A stretch of DNA of 64,000 bases from Mucor racemosus (Eukaryota > Mucoromycota > Mucoromycetes > Mucorales > Mucoraceae): NCBI GenBank assembly GCA_027405735.1, contig JAPEHQ010000002.1:372001-436000 (forward strand), read 5' to 3'. The notes beneath the pieces are model-generated. The model saw only the letters and a list, made by a program, of their open reading frames with translations. It was not told the DNA's origin and did not search any database. The translations under genes and the position numbers were made by a program. This document shows, piece after piece, positions 12,490-25,397 of the stretch. Positions within the stretch are counted from its first letter, which is position 1. Each line of letters opens with the position of its first letter.

Positions 12490-13510
12490 TCAACTTTATT
12501 CAAATTTACAGCTTTATCTGTGCTATTTTTCTTGATCGTAGGCGTATTTTGGATGGAGTAAAATACATTATACCCAAATCTTTAAAAATTAGCTAGATGG
12601 CTGATCATTTTCATTAATTAAAAATCGAAATATGAAAACTCTTATAGGTCTTTATTTTTAAAAGTACAAAATGTGCAGCATTGCTTTGTTTATTTGCAGT
12701 ATTTTACTGGATTCTAGCTACATTTTTGACGGAATAATGATGCATTATCTCCAAACACATAAAAATTGACTAAATGACTAATCATTTTAATCAATCCTAA
12801 ATGAAACATTCAAGCACCTGTATTTTTGGTTGTTTCGTACTGTAATGTACGCCAAATGTGCCGCTTTTATTCTCACCTTTTTTCTTAATTGTAACTGCAT
12901 TTTTCATGGAGTAATGACAGATATACCGTCAAAAACATCCTCAAAAAATGGTTCAAATGATGGGAGCCACTAATATTGCTTGAATTTTGAAAGAACGCCA
13001 ATTTTACTGGGCTATAAATTGGCCAATTATATCGTTCTCTCAAAATCTCGAAAAAAAAATTAATTCCTTGTTTCATAATTGATCGTCTCGGACTTTTAAT
13101 GAAATCGCGCGCTTTAAGCTGTAGTCTATTCTCAAACTGTAAACATGCAAAATACTGGAAATTAGGAAATATTTCCAATATTTGGCAAAAAACTGTATAG
13201 TTACCGTCATCTGACTATTAAATGTTTTTTGTAGCTCATCCAATTCTAAATCAATTTACGGTTTTAAATAAAACATTTTGCTTTCAAATTGCTTCATAAA
13301 TACAGATTTTCCGTGCACCACAGCTTTACATTTAAGTCAATTATCTTTCATCAAATCTTAATTTATCTATAAATCCATAAAAAATTAATATTTTTTAAAG
13401 ATTTAAAAATCATCCAGAAGATAATATTGCAGAAAATGTGTTTAAGTATTTACGACGGATTATTAGTGGATCAGTTCATTCAAAAACAAAGATTTTTCAT
13501 ATTCTAATTA
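12490..13510 (-). repeat. R7 repeat with about 190-bp internal periodicity
   Basis: The inverted counterpart of 60290-61290. Within it a unit of about 190 bp recurs in degenerate form near 12540, 12730 and 12900. Each unit has a 'gcatttttnatggagtaatg'-like core. It directly abuts a solo LTR at 13519. The ORF at 12885-13178 lies wholly in this repeat. Confidence 0.75.
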
Positions 13511-13518
13511 TTTATTTG

Positions 13519-13799
13519 TGTAATGATCTATAATTTTTGGACTAACAACAAAGGTGAATAATATGCTTATAGATATTATTCTTGATATTATAAATTAGTG
13601 ATTACTGGATTGATGAAGGTTGGTGTTCATATTTGTAAATTAGATATTCATTAGTGGTAAATAAATAAAAGTAAAGGGAGTTTAACAAGACAGATAAATC
13701 TACAAGGGATCATGTAATGATTTTCTTGCAGTATTTATACAGTATAAGGAATGAGACAAGGTTTTGCATGAATGAAACTGAAATGTTTGACTCATTACA
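13519..13799 (+). mobile_element. Solo LTR, family LTR1 (281 bp)
   Basis: Bounded by TGTAATGATC and CTCATTACA, so the ends are inverted complements with TG..CA termini. Similar in length and sequence to 40867-41148 and 59970-60251. I see no convincing target duplication and no internal region. Confidence 0.75.
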
Positions 13800-13807
13800 T
13801 TAATCTT

Positions 13808-15855
13808 CCTTAGACTTACTATTTTGGTTTACGATTGTCAGCTGTAAAAAGGTTTGTTTTCAAGCATAGCTACGATCAAAACTATGGTCATTAGGCAAGA
13901 CATCAGATTATTCTCTTTTTTTTGTTCCTATATCATTTGAAATTTTATTACTTTTCTGGAACATTTCATGGGTTTGTAGCCAGTTCTAGCTTCTCATCAT
14001 TGATTAGATATAAATATCATTGCCTTCGATTTGATCTGGTAACCAAGAAATACGTTTGACAATGCAGTAGTAAATGATGATATTTGATCTTAAAATGCGT
14101 TTAAATAAAAGTATCGGTCTTTAATATAGACTGCTACTTATACTGAAAACATTAGTTTCTTATGTTGTTAGAATGCGTATTCAGATAAAACAAAAGAATA
14201 CCAGCTTGATAGTTTGATATGCCTTATCAAACAGTGAATATATAATTGGAGTATGAAAACAAAACGAGAGAAACAACGCACGTAGAGAAGGATTTTCAAG
14301 GCTTTACATTATTTAGCGCAATTAAAACCCTGATAAATTGCACATTTCAGCCAATGTAAAAGCAGCATCACAACGCATGAACCATAAATTAAACAAAATA
14401 GGGAATACCTGTTATCATAGAAACATACATTTTTTTAACAGAAAATACGTGTATAATAATATCATACATTCACTAAAAAATTGCAAAAGCGAGCCCGTAG
14501 AGCGACGCCGTAATTGAGCACAGTAAGATCAAATGGGTACGCCTCTTATAGTATGGTATACCTAAGTTTTAAATAAAAAAGCGTTTCTTTTTTTTAACTT
14601 TTTTTATATTTAACCATGTACGATCTGAAAATTCAGTTTTTGTAGCGGACATTTTCGGGGCTCATTTTACCCTTACCAATACACATGATTTTGATCAAAA
14701 ATTAGAAAAATCAAATTTTGATACCAAAATCAACGTTTAAATATACTACAATGTGAGAGAAAATTGTAGCCATAGCTAATGCACATTTTATAAAAGCTTA
14801 ACATTAAATGTTAAGTAATGAAAGTTTGTACTTTTGGCCCAAAAACGGATTTTTGATTAAAGGATTTTCATGTAATATTTTGCAATAAAAAAGTTTGTTA
14901 TTTTTTATTGAGCAAATAGAGCGCTAAATTCTGTATATGTGTATATTTTTTGTTTTTATAATTGGTAGTCTAATTAACTCTAGATTCGCAAAATCAGAAA
15001 AAAAAAATTTAAAAATGTCAAAATTGATGATCTGGACAAGAATAATTTTCTAAATTAATATTCCGCTTATAAGCTTTGTAAGTCTTAAAAATAAGAGATT
15101 TTATACTACTTGTGAACTTTTTCAAGAATTTACGATGCTGTACCCACTTGTATCAAGCTTATTACTGCAAATCTTTATACATGTTAATATTGTGTGGTCG
15201 TTTATTTGATGACAACATTAGTCTTACTTTATAATTATTGCGTTAGAGGTGATCAATACATTGAGTTTTAGTCTTAAGTCTCCAATAACATAAACATAAA
15301 CATGGCCATCATTGTAATCTACTGCCACCTTTTTACCCTCTTTGTCCCAAACCAATTTATTCAGTGCTTTATCAGAACCAACTTAAGTACTATTTACAAA
15401 TGGTTCCTTGGTATTTGCATTCAAATTCCATAAATTAAATTGACTAGTTCCATCTACAGTAATATCAAACGTATCATTAGTCTGCCTCATGATGAATGTC
15501 AATTTAAAATCAGAAACATCCCATTGTCATTGTTATAAGCTATGAAAAGTTTGGTTTTAATAATACAGCAATTGAATAAAGACTAAGATGATACTAATAG
15601 CACATGGTGAGTATTTAACACCTAAGTAAGTTTGATAAAGTATGTTTTAAACCCTTTTCAAAATCCTGAGGCAAATACAACACCTTGGTTCTGTAATTTC
15701 TATTCTATCCATCAAAATGTTGTTGCAATTTCTACTACACAATGAATGCAACTTTTATCAATCTTTAGCTACTAGATGTACATTGGGCATCAGTTTTTTA
15801 CCGGTTACATTTTTTCTGATTCATTAATATTCAGCTATATTGAATGATAGTGTAT
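13808..15855 (-). repeat. R2 repeat, copy A (WD40 fragment capture)
   Basis: Inverted copy of the family at 52940-55300 and 55905-58045. Its best-conserved block is 14470-15200. A degenerate coding fragment lies at about 15275-15500 on the minus strand, including the stretch VDGTSQFNLWNLNANTKEPF (15398-15457). This resembles the C-terminal WD40 region of cytoplasmic dynein intermediate chain (from memory of the family). It is broken by a stop, so it is a captured pseudogene fragment. Confidence 0.8.
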
Positions 15856-16485
15856 TAAATTACAATTTACGAGTATAATGTTGGTAGTTTTTTGTTATTA
15901 CTTTAAAAACTTGATCCTATTATTATTATTATTATTACCATTAATTATAATAATTGTTAAACTGATTGATTCATACAGTATAACATATTACTATTTCGCA
16001 TTGGTAGAGATTATACAATTGATATCTGCATTTAACGCTGGTGGATTGGAAGTTGGTGTATGTCTTTAGTTTGATAAATAATGCGTACTTAGGTTTTCCA
16101 GTATAATTCTGGTAGGTGTTTCTACTCCTACAATCTGAATTGGTTAATGCAACTACATCTGTTGAATATCACTTGAGTTTCTATGCGCTGTAGCTCATGT
16201 TATACTAACTCCCATTTTGGCAAACATTGCTTTACATTCGTCCATATTCAATTTTTGTGTTATACAGTTTAATGTTAATGTACTAACATTGAGCTTTGTT
16301 TATATCTCCATCAAAAATTGGCACCCTTTCCAGATGAAGTTTGCTACCAATTTCTGAAAAACTCTAGTCTCATTTCCAAAAAGAAAAAATACAACTTGAG
16401 TTGATACATTTCCCAAAATAGTGAAAAACTGACAAATACATGTTTACATATATGGATATATGGGGATTAAAATTGTAGACCAAAG

Positions 16486-16655
16486 GAGGGTGGCAAGCTT
16501 AACGGGTAGCGCATGCGCTACAAATTGAGTGCGACGCACATATTTCTGAGTTCAAACCCGCCAAAGGTGAAGCCCTTTGGTGTTAGTATATGAATTTTGA
16601 AAGAGAATCTCCAATGACCTTCCTTCTCATCGAATACGACCCTCCTTTTTTTTTC
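16486..16655 (+). mobile_element. Candidate tRNA-derived SINE
   Basis: An A-box-like stretch (about 16491-16505, TGGCAAGCTTAACGGG) is followed about 50 nt later by a B-box-like GAGTTCAAACCC (16548-16559). A run of nine T lies at about 16645-16654, as expected for a pol III terminator. The acceptor stem is not well formed, so it is not a functional tRNA. A perfect 16-bp palindrome lies at 16506-16521. Only one copy was noticed in the window. Confidence 0.5.
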
Positions 16656-16739
16656 TTAATTAGCAAGGTTTGCAAATGTCTAGCAATTTTTTTCCTTTTT
16701 AATTAATGCATATGATATGCATACTAGTAAATTTGGTTG

Positions 16740-16965
16740 GCAAAACCCGGCTCGACACCAATACTACTAGCATCCATGGGTCATTGTACGTTCAGTCAGT
16801 TTGAGCAACAAGTCGGTTACCTGCTACTTACACCTACTACGATCAACAATCCTATCAGATCTTATTGAATATGAATAATCCAAATGACCTCCCGTTGCTA
16901 TGGCAAGTACTTCCACTAGTGCTGATCCATAGAATTGCAAAAGGTTTAGCCTTGTCGTATATCTT
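16740..16965 (-). repeat. R6 repeat fragment
   Basis: Matches the block flanking the LTR at 40745-40866 and 41149-41205, and part of 19560-19780 in inverted form. The shared landmarks are a 'ttacctgctacttacacc' block and an 'atccatagaattgcaaaag' block. Confidence 0.6.
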
Positions 16966-17849
16966 CAGGTTTGATTAATAATACTTAAATAAGATTACAA
17001 TTAAAAGAGAATGAGTAATGAATCAGTTCTTCAACTGTATAATAAAAACAAGGCATCGTTTATTTAGATACAAAAGTATGGCCTTTTATATTGATGTGGT
17101 ATTGAGATCCTGAGGTGTAATTTAGTAAGGCACTATTGAACCATTAGATCTGTTTGATAGTAATCTATAGATTGAAATGGATCAATCATAATTTAACCGT
17201 TCTTGCAGAGCTTGTGAGTTGCCTTGTTTCAATGCTGCGCTAAATGTACTTGGATGTTAATTTGATAGCTACTTGATTGATTAACTGCTGGGATGAAATA
17301 ATATTATGGTGTCATAATTGAGGTCCAAGCGTTCTTGGTAATCAATGGATTAAACTTAGTACGCTAGGAGTTTTTTATATCCGATATCAAAACTTTGCAC
17401 TTCAATACATTTCGTAGTCAATAAATGGTAAGATGTATTGATACTGCAGAAAATGATAACTTATAGCACTTGGTGGCATACTACAGCATAGTATATGATT
17501 CATATTTTTGCCAATGGTCACTCTTCCAAAAAAAGCCGAACAATCTCCGGAAGCGGCCATCTAAAGATATTTCCCAGCTTTAAATTTTTAGAAAACATTA
17601 CCGGACAGCCCGGACACGGCTGTTTAAATATTCCAAGCAGCTATAAGATGCAGGTATCGAAATGTCATACAAAAATTAAGGTTTGACTGTATTACTATTA
17701 ATTATTCAAAGGCTTATTTTAAGTAGAGCATAAAAATAACCTACAGCATTATTAGCCTAATAACGGATTTAATTTGAAAGAAGGTATAAGATGATACAAC
17801 CAGATTCATAAAATCACAAATTTAAAGGATTTATATATAAAAGCACTGC
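16966..17849. other. Gene-free stretch
   Basis: No gene recognised. A less AT-rich patch at about 17520-17650 contains a 63-residue ORF without known similarity. It may belong to another decayed element. Confidence 0.35.
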
Positions 17850-18449
17850 TGTAATAAATCAATTGGGTTGTCAATCTGGATATATAATATGGAGGATTAT
17901 ATGAATGACTTTGATTCTATGATTGGTTATGAGAGGTTGGTGTTACTAATTGTAATTGCTATTACTAGTGTACGATTATTGCCTATGATTGATTATGCAG
18001 TAAAATAAAGGGGTAAAAAAAGCTATAAAAGAATACTGTTAAATTCGTTCTTTATTAAAATATAAATTATGTGCCATAAAATGGTTATTCTACGTCTTTA
18101 TTTATATTATTTCGTGATTATTCACTATTTGGCAATTGCAATACAATTGCCAATGGTTCCATTAATTTTGAGTATAAATTTTGGGTTGTTTGGTCATTTA
18201 TTTGGTGGATCAAGAACGGTTTTTTAAATATATTCTGTCAATCATGCATTCAGAACAGCCCTTACTTGTTCTACTTGATAAGCATATACTTTTTGTGTTT
18301 TTTATTTAGGATATCCTACATTACTTTAGTATTTTAACATATCTTATTCGAGTATTATACACTTGCTGTCTTCATGCAATTGATCCGTTCTTGGTTGTCA
18401 TTTATACTGTATATGCGATTTGCTTATGTAATGTAACTGGATCATTACA
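17850..18449 (+). mobile_element. Solo LTR, family LTR2, with internal insertion
   Basis: Ends TGTAATAAATC and GGATCATTACA match the 343-bp copy at 62621-62963 and the 349-bp copy at 41750-42098. This copy is about 600 bp because unrelated sequence of about 350 bp (near 18005-18360) separates its two halves. Confidence 0.7.
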
Positions 18450-18453
18450 AGTA

Positions 18454-18932
18454 CAGTCGTGATTCAATTTTGTGGAATCGTTGGGAGGGAGAAAAGTGTC
18501 CACAAAATCGAATAAATCATTTTCCATAATATTGGATCAAAAAAGAGAATAAAAATGCGTTACTAGTTTATAGTATTAAATAATATTGTTAATAATAAAG
18601 GCTTTTTATATCTGAGTAGCTGAATTAAACAGTGGATAACAAGAAATTTAATAAAAAACTGAGGTAAATTAGGCACATGATTTGGTTATTCTCTATATTC
18701 CTTCTAATTTCATGGCTACCAGATCAAGCTATTACCGGCTAAATACAGTTTTATCCGATAGTATTTATATTTTACTAATATAGTGGACTGGTAGAAACGA
18801 AATTGTCCACTATCCGCTAAATCGATTTAGTGGATTTAGGCAGTAGAATTATGAAAAAAAACGGGAGATTTCAAACTGCCCATTAAATCGAAAATCCGTT
18901 ATTTACGAGTCCACTAGATTGAATCACGACTG
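18454..18932. mobile_element. MITE with 15-20 bp terminal inverted repeats, TA target site
   Basis: Left end CAGTCGTGATTCAAT and right end ATTGAATCACGACTG are exact inverted complements. They are flanked by TA on both sides (18452-18453, 18933-18934), and the inverted match extends over the adjoining AAG/CTT. It is 479 bp with no transposase ORF. This fits a non-autonomous Tc1/mariner/pogo-type element. Its left edge touches the end of the LTR2 copy. Confidence 0.8.
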
Positions 18933-19224
18933 TACTTAAATCCATATTTGAAACCTAAAATTTTTGAAAAATAAATGCAAAACGCATCATTGCGCTATAC
19001 ATGACAGCATTGGTCATGTATGGGCACGACGCTTAATTATTAATTTCGGTGTCTTCATTTCCATATATGCTGACTTTCACTTGTTTGGGGCGCTATCTAT
19101 CATCTCTAATTTGAAATTGTCTATTTAGCAACAAACCCCATTTGGGAAACAGGCGCTCTTGATTCGTACTATTTCTCTATCAAATCCATGGGATACTAAA
19201 GTTATTACTTAGCTCTGGATAATA

Positions 19225-19665
19225 TTATAGCTGTGGTATATTTTGGAACTTGCAGCCCATTTGGATTAATATTTATTGATGATTACAAGCATTTTTCAAG
19301 TTGCTTCAATTTTTTTAAGCAGAGAAAGACAGGTTTCTCGTCGAAAATGGCAGTATACTTTTTCAGAAACAGCTGTTAGCTAATGAAATCAAGATATGTT
19401 ATTCATATATCCACTACTGTATGTATTAAATGCAACTTCAAAATTCAAATTCGAATCATTATTTGATTTTATAAAAATGCTCAGGATATCTGAAACAGCC
19501 CATACAGAATAGTTTAATAATCAAGTGCGAGTTTTGATTTCTCCATTTCCACAGCAACTTGACGAGGCTGAACCTTTTGCAATTCTATGGATTAACATTA
19601 GACGTACTTATCATTGCAACGAGAGCTTATTTAGATCCATATTTAGTGAGAACTGGTGAGTTTAC
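19225..19665 (+). repeat. R6 repeat, copy adjoining R1 copy 2
   Basis: Inverted and colinear with 41149-41600. The landmarks are 'cagcccatttggattaat' and a 'gaatcattatttgattt'-type block. A degenerate LTR1 start (about 19715-19760) separates it from R1. Confidence 0.65.
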
Positions 19666-19769
19666 TGACTTTAGTGGGTGTGAACAGCAGGTAATCAACT
19701 TTTTGTTCAAATTTACCTAATGTATAATGATCTATGTAAATTAATCTTGGATATATTTGGATTATCATC

Positions 19770-21440
19770 CACCCATACCTATACTCATGTAGAGTGGCAA
19801 CTTGGATCATTAATTATAAAGATTGCATTTTTAATTGTTTTCATTAAAAGGGCGCAGTAAATTATAGGTGCACTTTGGCATTCATTTTCTCGACATCCAG
19901 TAGATTATAAAAGTTGTCCTTTGAGATCATCGCGTCCAAAGCGTGTACCTACCCTCGGGTAAAGTTGGAAGTTGATAGGATTGAAATTCATCGGGATAGT
20001 GTTTTTGTTGTCTGTTTTCATAGCTGTAGGAAAATATGTTTCAGGTGAGGCTTAAATGGTTTTCAAATGTTTTCGCTTAATATTTAGTCAAATCACGTAA
20101 AATCTTCAAATAAGATGTACCCTCACTTTATAGGCTATTAGTATCTCTTGGAAAATAGAAATATTAACTCTAGAATATTAGTGCACTGGCCAAATATTGA
20201 CCAAAATTGACCAAGGTTTACCTAAAATTGATTATAAAAAAAATGAGCACCTAAATTAATGCTTTAATTTTTTATATCCATAAGATAGATCCAGCTCGGT
20301 GCTACTTTGCGTTTTTTGTTTCAGCCAAAAATATTGGTTTTTCGTCGAGATAATCAAAATAATAGATGATACTACAGCTTAACCCTATGGTAACTGGGCT
20401 TCAAAATCGATCTGACAAATCGACCAGAAAATAATGAAAAAAACAGAATTGTTTAATGGCTCCTAAACTGCAAAGTAAGTCGACATAGCTTATTAAATGG
20501 TTTTTGTACAGTTTTAAATTTTGCATCCAGCGAAACAAAATTCAAACAAATGCTTCACATTAAATTTTGCACAAAATGCCATTGAAATTTTGGAGGTTTT
20601 TTGAAGATACACATCACTTTTTATAAACATGTTTTTAAAATAATTTACAAACAGAATGCGCAACAAAATTATCTATCGATCGAGCTATTGCTGAACCTTC
20701 TAGCTGCATTTTTCGCAGAGAAAACAAGATTTTTGTCAATTTTTTTTCAAATTCAGAATTTTGGATGAGGGTATACAAGGGAAAATTGGGAGGTAGGAGC
20801 GAAGATATCTCTTTGCACACATTTTTGAGGATATCTCCACGAAAAATCGATGTTTTGAAAAAAACTAAATTGGGTCAAAGAGAGATCAAAGCGGTCAATA
20901 ATATGAATATTAAAAAAGTGCTGCTCAATTTAACGAATATTTTGAAATCTACTACGAAAGTGTCAAAAAAAAAGAAATAAAAAAAAAGTGCCCAGAATTT
21001 TTTTATACTTGAATATGTTATAGAACGCTTTAAAACAAGTAAGTTTTATTATTAAAAGATGTTCGTATAGCTTAATGTTTTGCAGAGCTATGAAGGCTCA
21101 AAGTTTTTGATTTTAACAATGAATAAGCAGTAAACATCTGAAACATTAGCACTGAAAAATTAATATCAACTGAAAAAAATACGATATTTCCGGATACACT
21201 TTTTTAAATTAAAGGTGAACATTTCAGGTACATTGGCATATAATTTGTTCTTGGTGTTATTTAGTAGAAAGAAAAGTAGAGCAGGGATGAAAAGTGAGAC
21301 CCAGTTTTCAAGGAAACAGCTGGGTTTTATGTCTTTTGTGGGATATAGAATAAATTTAGGAATAGTTAGCATAATGCGACCAATTGATATCTATTTATCA
21401 GTGCCTAAGTTATATCCTGATATTGCTTAGTATGATCTTA
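19770..21440 (+). repeat. R1 dispersed repeat, copy 2 (empty site)
   Basis: The uninterrupted 1.67-kb copy of R1. It is close to copy 1 over 20300-21400. It preserves the pre-insertion sequence for the LTR found in copy 1. Its right end lies 170 bp from the chitin synthase stop codon. Confidence 0.85.
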
Positions 21441-21609
21441 GTCATAGAAAACAGTGCATGCCCCGGTTTTCAAGTCATCAAACATGCGAAAAAAAAAAAT
21501 ACCCTTATCGCTTTATCTAAAAGATATATTACTTCATATATGAATTGAAGGAAAGTTATTCTATTAATTTGCTTATTTTATTTTTAAATATAATGAACGT
21601 ATAATAAAA

Positions 21610-24600
21610 CTAATGACCATAATATACTTTTGGATAGTTTCTAATAACAGTTGATGATGACATTCTTTCTTCCACCATCAATTTTCTTTCTTGTTTAGCC
21701 CATTCTTCGAATTTTCTCATGATAATACCAGAGCTATCAAATTCGCCTTCTCTACGTCCATGATCTTCACTCTTTTCAGCAGTTGCGCCTTCAACCATAC
21801 GAGTTTGACCCCAAGAAAAGTCATCAAAATGCCAATAAGCGTAGGCTGGCAAGATAAAATTCCAAATAGGTAAAGACAATAGGTAAACACCCATCCAACC
21901 AATGTAAACCATTTTTCGAGTTGTCAGGGCAATTAGAACTGCTGGCAACCCGAGAATAGCTGCCAACAACATAAGAGGGATTATAGGGATAGGAGTGACA
22001 AAGAACGAAATGATTATCAAGTAGACTGTAAACGAAATAGCAGCGGGTAAAACAACTGTGCCTACCAGTTCCATAAATACAACAAATTGCATCGAAAAGC
22101 AAAAGGTACCACATAAATCTCGAATAAGGACTAGTTCCAACAAATTATGTACAGTGGAATTGATCCATCTTCTTCTCTGTGAGAGCAATACCTCGAACGT
22201 ATCAGGAACAACAGTTTTGCATACCTGAAATCAAAGAATTAGATAATTATTTCATATACATGTATCATTGTACTCACGGCTTGAGGCACGAATATCATCT
22301 TTCGTTTGGGAAACGTTCGAAGCATTAATGTTGTTAGGTATCTATCTTCTCCCAAAAGAAGCAAATTCTTCTTATGGAGCGTATCCACCACATTTTCACA
22401 ATACATTTCAACAATATCAGACGAACAGAAAATAGGAACATATCGATCACCTTTAGGAGCGATAATACGATACATACAGAAACATCCTGGTAAACAAGTA
22501 ACACCACCAAAAATTGATTCAAAGGCTTTGCTCATATGATGAGAGATATAATACTCGAATACTGTATATAAATAGTTAGCAATTTAATTCAATAAGCAGA
22601 TGCTTGGTTAAAATACCTTGGATAGCAGTAACCCAACTATCACCTTTATTCGCAATCTTGGTTTCACCACACAAACCCATAATATATGGATCTCTTGACA
22701 TACAAGCAATCATTCGTGCTAATGAATCAGTGTATACTTTTGTATCAGCATCCACCTAAAGAAATTGAAATGAGTTAATATACAATTAGTATTTAACACT
22801 ATATTTACATACCATCAAACAAGTTTCAAACCGTGAAGGATGATTGCCAGTTAATTTAACAATGGCTTTACAAAATTGATATTCTAAATCACACATACGC
22901 TCGCCGTAATACACTTTTTGCATGGTGTTCATCAAAATAACTTGACTATCGCGTTTACCACGATTGCCAGGTTTTTTATCTGATGCTTCAGCTTCTGTGC
23001 CACATTTAACAATGACAATCATGGGTACCATTTGTTGTTGATCTTCAGGCAGAACTTCTGTATTTTTAGAAGAATCTGTATTATAACTGTAATAACCTGC
23101 ATAGACCTTAGCCATGTTATGACGCTTTGTACCATCTGCAATTGCTACATAAGACGAAGGTTGTACTTGCTCTCTAGGTACTAAATCATCTTTCATCATG
23201 GATAAAACGATATCAGGCGTGGAATTACCATTTCCAGATCCAGTGATGATACCATCACAAATAACCAACATCATTTTATGCGAACTGGGGTAATCAGTAT
23301 TTGCTAATGAATCCAATGTAGTACGCAGACCTTCCTCGCCTTCAGAATAACAAGTTACCACCATAAAAGTATGAATGAGATCAAAATTGAAGTTGTGTGT
23401 TTGTGCCTGTAAGATGGAAGCATTATTTTGTGATTGATTATCGTCCATATTTCGAAAGAATTGAGAACCGATGGTATAAGGTATATTTGGTGATGCCATG
23501 TTACTGTAATTTCCGTCCATCATACTACCAGATGTACCAAAATGACGTGAGCTACTTAGAGAGCGAGGTGAATTAGGTTGCGTAAATCTTGATGTTGTAG
23601 GAAAGAAACGACGCTTTGCTTTTTGCTGATTTAATTGTGGCGAATTCATGGTTGAATGTGATATTTCATCAGTAGCAAATGAATTTCTTACATCGGCAGT
23701 TGTTAAAGGCGCTGGTACGGCAGGACCTGTTTGTGAAACGATTGATGCAATTGGAATGGAAGCAATACTCTGTGTTCTTGGATAATGCATTTCTTCTGCA
23801 TTGTTCATTTCCCACTCAAGTACTTTCTCTTGTCGTTTACGTCGATCTTCGTCTGTTTCTTCTCGAATGCTGCCTAGTTTCCAAGATACAAACCATCCAA
23901 AAACGAGCGCCAAAAAGAAACGAATCAATACTACGCCTAAAATAACAGCAAGAGATACCCAAAGAACGATATCGGAAATAATACAACCGGTTGATCTTGT
24001 ATCGACAACACCCACTTTAAGAATATCAGTGAGACATTTACCAATTTGTAATCTATCAGCTGTTGTACTAAGCCAGTAAGTAGCGTCTCTTCCGATAAAT
24101 GCACTTCCTGGGCCTACAATTTGAGCAACTTGAATAGGTAATGGGATATTTGGTGTAAGATAACGGAGACGAGATAAATCCAATACGTTTCTAAATTGTA
24201 ATTTTAGTTTATGACTCACTATAAATTTGGCAATATTGTGTTTGTTTTACCCATTGAATGCTATTAAACTAGTGCCTGGTTTTTGAATATCTGTCCAGTT
24301 GTAATACACGTCTCCAACAACATCCAAACGACGCAATGCCAATCGAGATTTAGTGCTGATATGACAGCCATTACGTTGAGGATTATCGGTACCATTGACT
24401 TTAGGATCATATCTATCTAATGTAACGCACGGAAAATAATTGGCGACATTCCCATTCTCATCATCAGCTTGAATAGGCTTTAAAATGCCTTTACAATTAT
24501 AATTTACGGTTTGAAATAGAAAAGATAAATCGCGGCCACCAACACCTAATTCTTGAAGATCACCACTACCCGGCATATCAATGACAGGTGTTGGATGTCT

Positions 24601-25397
24601 AAATGATTTTAAATCAAATGCTCTTCCAGAAATTACAATATGATTATATTCCACGCCAGTAGGACGGATCCGATTAGCTTGTCTACCACATACAGTAGCA
24701 TTAAAGCCAAATGTCAAGAAACCGACAATACCACACAAAAAGATGATGACTTGAACTAATGATACTTTTTCACGCCATGCTTGTTGCATGCTTTTATCCT
24801 TAATACCTAAATAATATAAAGTTTTAAATACGGTTTTGGTTTGTCAGTGATGATAATTAGCTTACCAAATGTTCGTAACATGAAAGGGGGAGCCCACCAT
24901 GTTAAAATCCAACTTGTAGTTGACCAACAAGTTGCAGGGTTTTTTTTTGATTGCTTAGATTTATCTTTTTCGTCGGTTATATTGGGAACATTGGAATGAC
25001 TAGATGAATTAACCAAATATTGAGCTCTTCTTAAATCTTCGGGTCTTTGTGTTCGCTCTGGCCTACTATCTGTAGGCATTTCAGTTTTTCGTGGTCTATT
25101 TTTGGTGCTTGTTGAATAGTGTCTAGTTGTATTTGTAGCAGTTGTTGTAGTTGTAATTGGAGTAGCTGAATTACTCATGATAGATGCTGCTGCTGGATGC
25201 ATTCTTTGTGATCCTGTATTTTGTGATAGTTGTGGTGCGCCTATGTTATTTGTTTCTACTCGAAGATTTGCTTTTGGCAATGGCTTTTTCTGAGCATTTT
25301 CTTCATTGTCATTTTGATCTGTTGTGGCAGATGATGGCGATGGGTTTTCAGATGGTGATGGGGGTGTCTCTGGCTTTTTATTTTCCGATTCACTCAT
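21610..25397 (-). CDS. Chitin synthase, class IV-like
   Basis: Integral membrane GT2 enzyme that polymerises UDP-GlcNAc into chitin and extrudes it to the wall. Exons: 25397-24866, 24806-24251, 24190-22813, 22755-22617, 22561-22278 and 22224-21610; 1167 residues, close to class IV length. The N-terminal ~160 residues are Ser/Thr/Asn/Pro-rich and probably disordered. Membrane segments lie near 163-180, 195-215 and 445-470. The region between the second and third includes the [11 protein letters not shown] stretch and fits the cytochrome-b5-like domain of this class. Catalytic motifs are VDADT (823), EDRYLTT (~939) and QRRRW (~978), the last being the product-binding QRRRW signature. Several C-terminal membrane helices follow. 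There is no myosin motor, so it is not class V/VII. The stop is TAG. The donor after FNG was chosen because it gives the family-like NGNVLDL junction. Confidence 0.93.

Noticed and set aside
12885..13178. 97-residue minus-strand ORF
   Set aside because: It lies wholly in R7. The counterpart at 60500-60900 is interrupted by stops.
17495..17686. 63-residue ORF in a less AT-rich patch
   Set aside because: No similarity, splice context or repeat support. The base composition alone is odd.
21215..21430. 71-residue ORF near the end of R1 copy 2
   Set aside because: The equivalent region of copy 1 (10310-10500) is shifted and interrupted.
23679..24079. Plus-strand ORFs opposite the chitin synthase
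   Set aside because: Antisense shadows of a well-supported coding exon.
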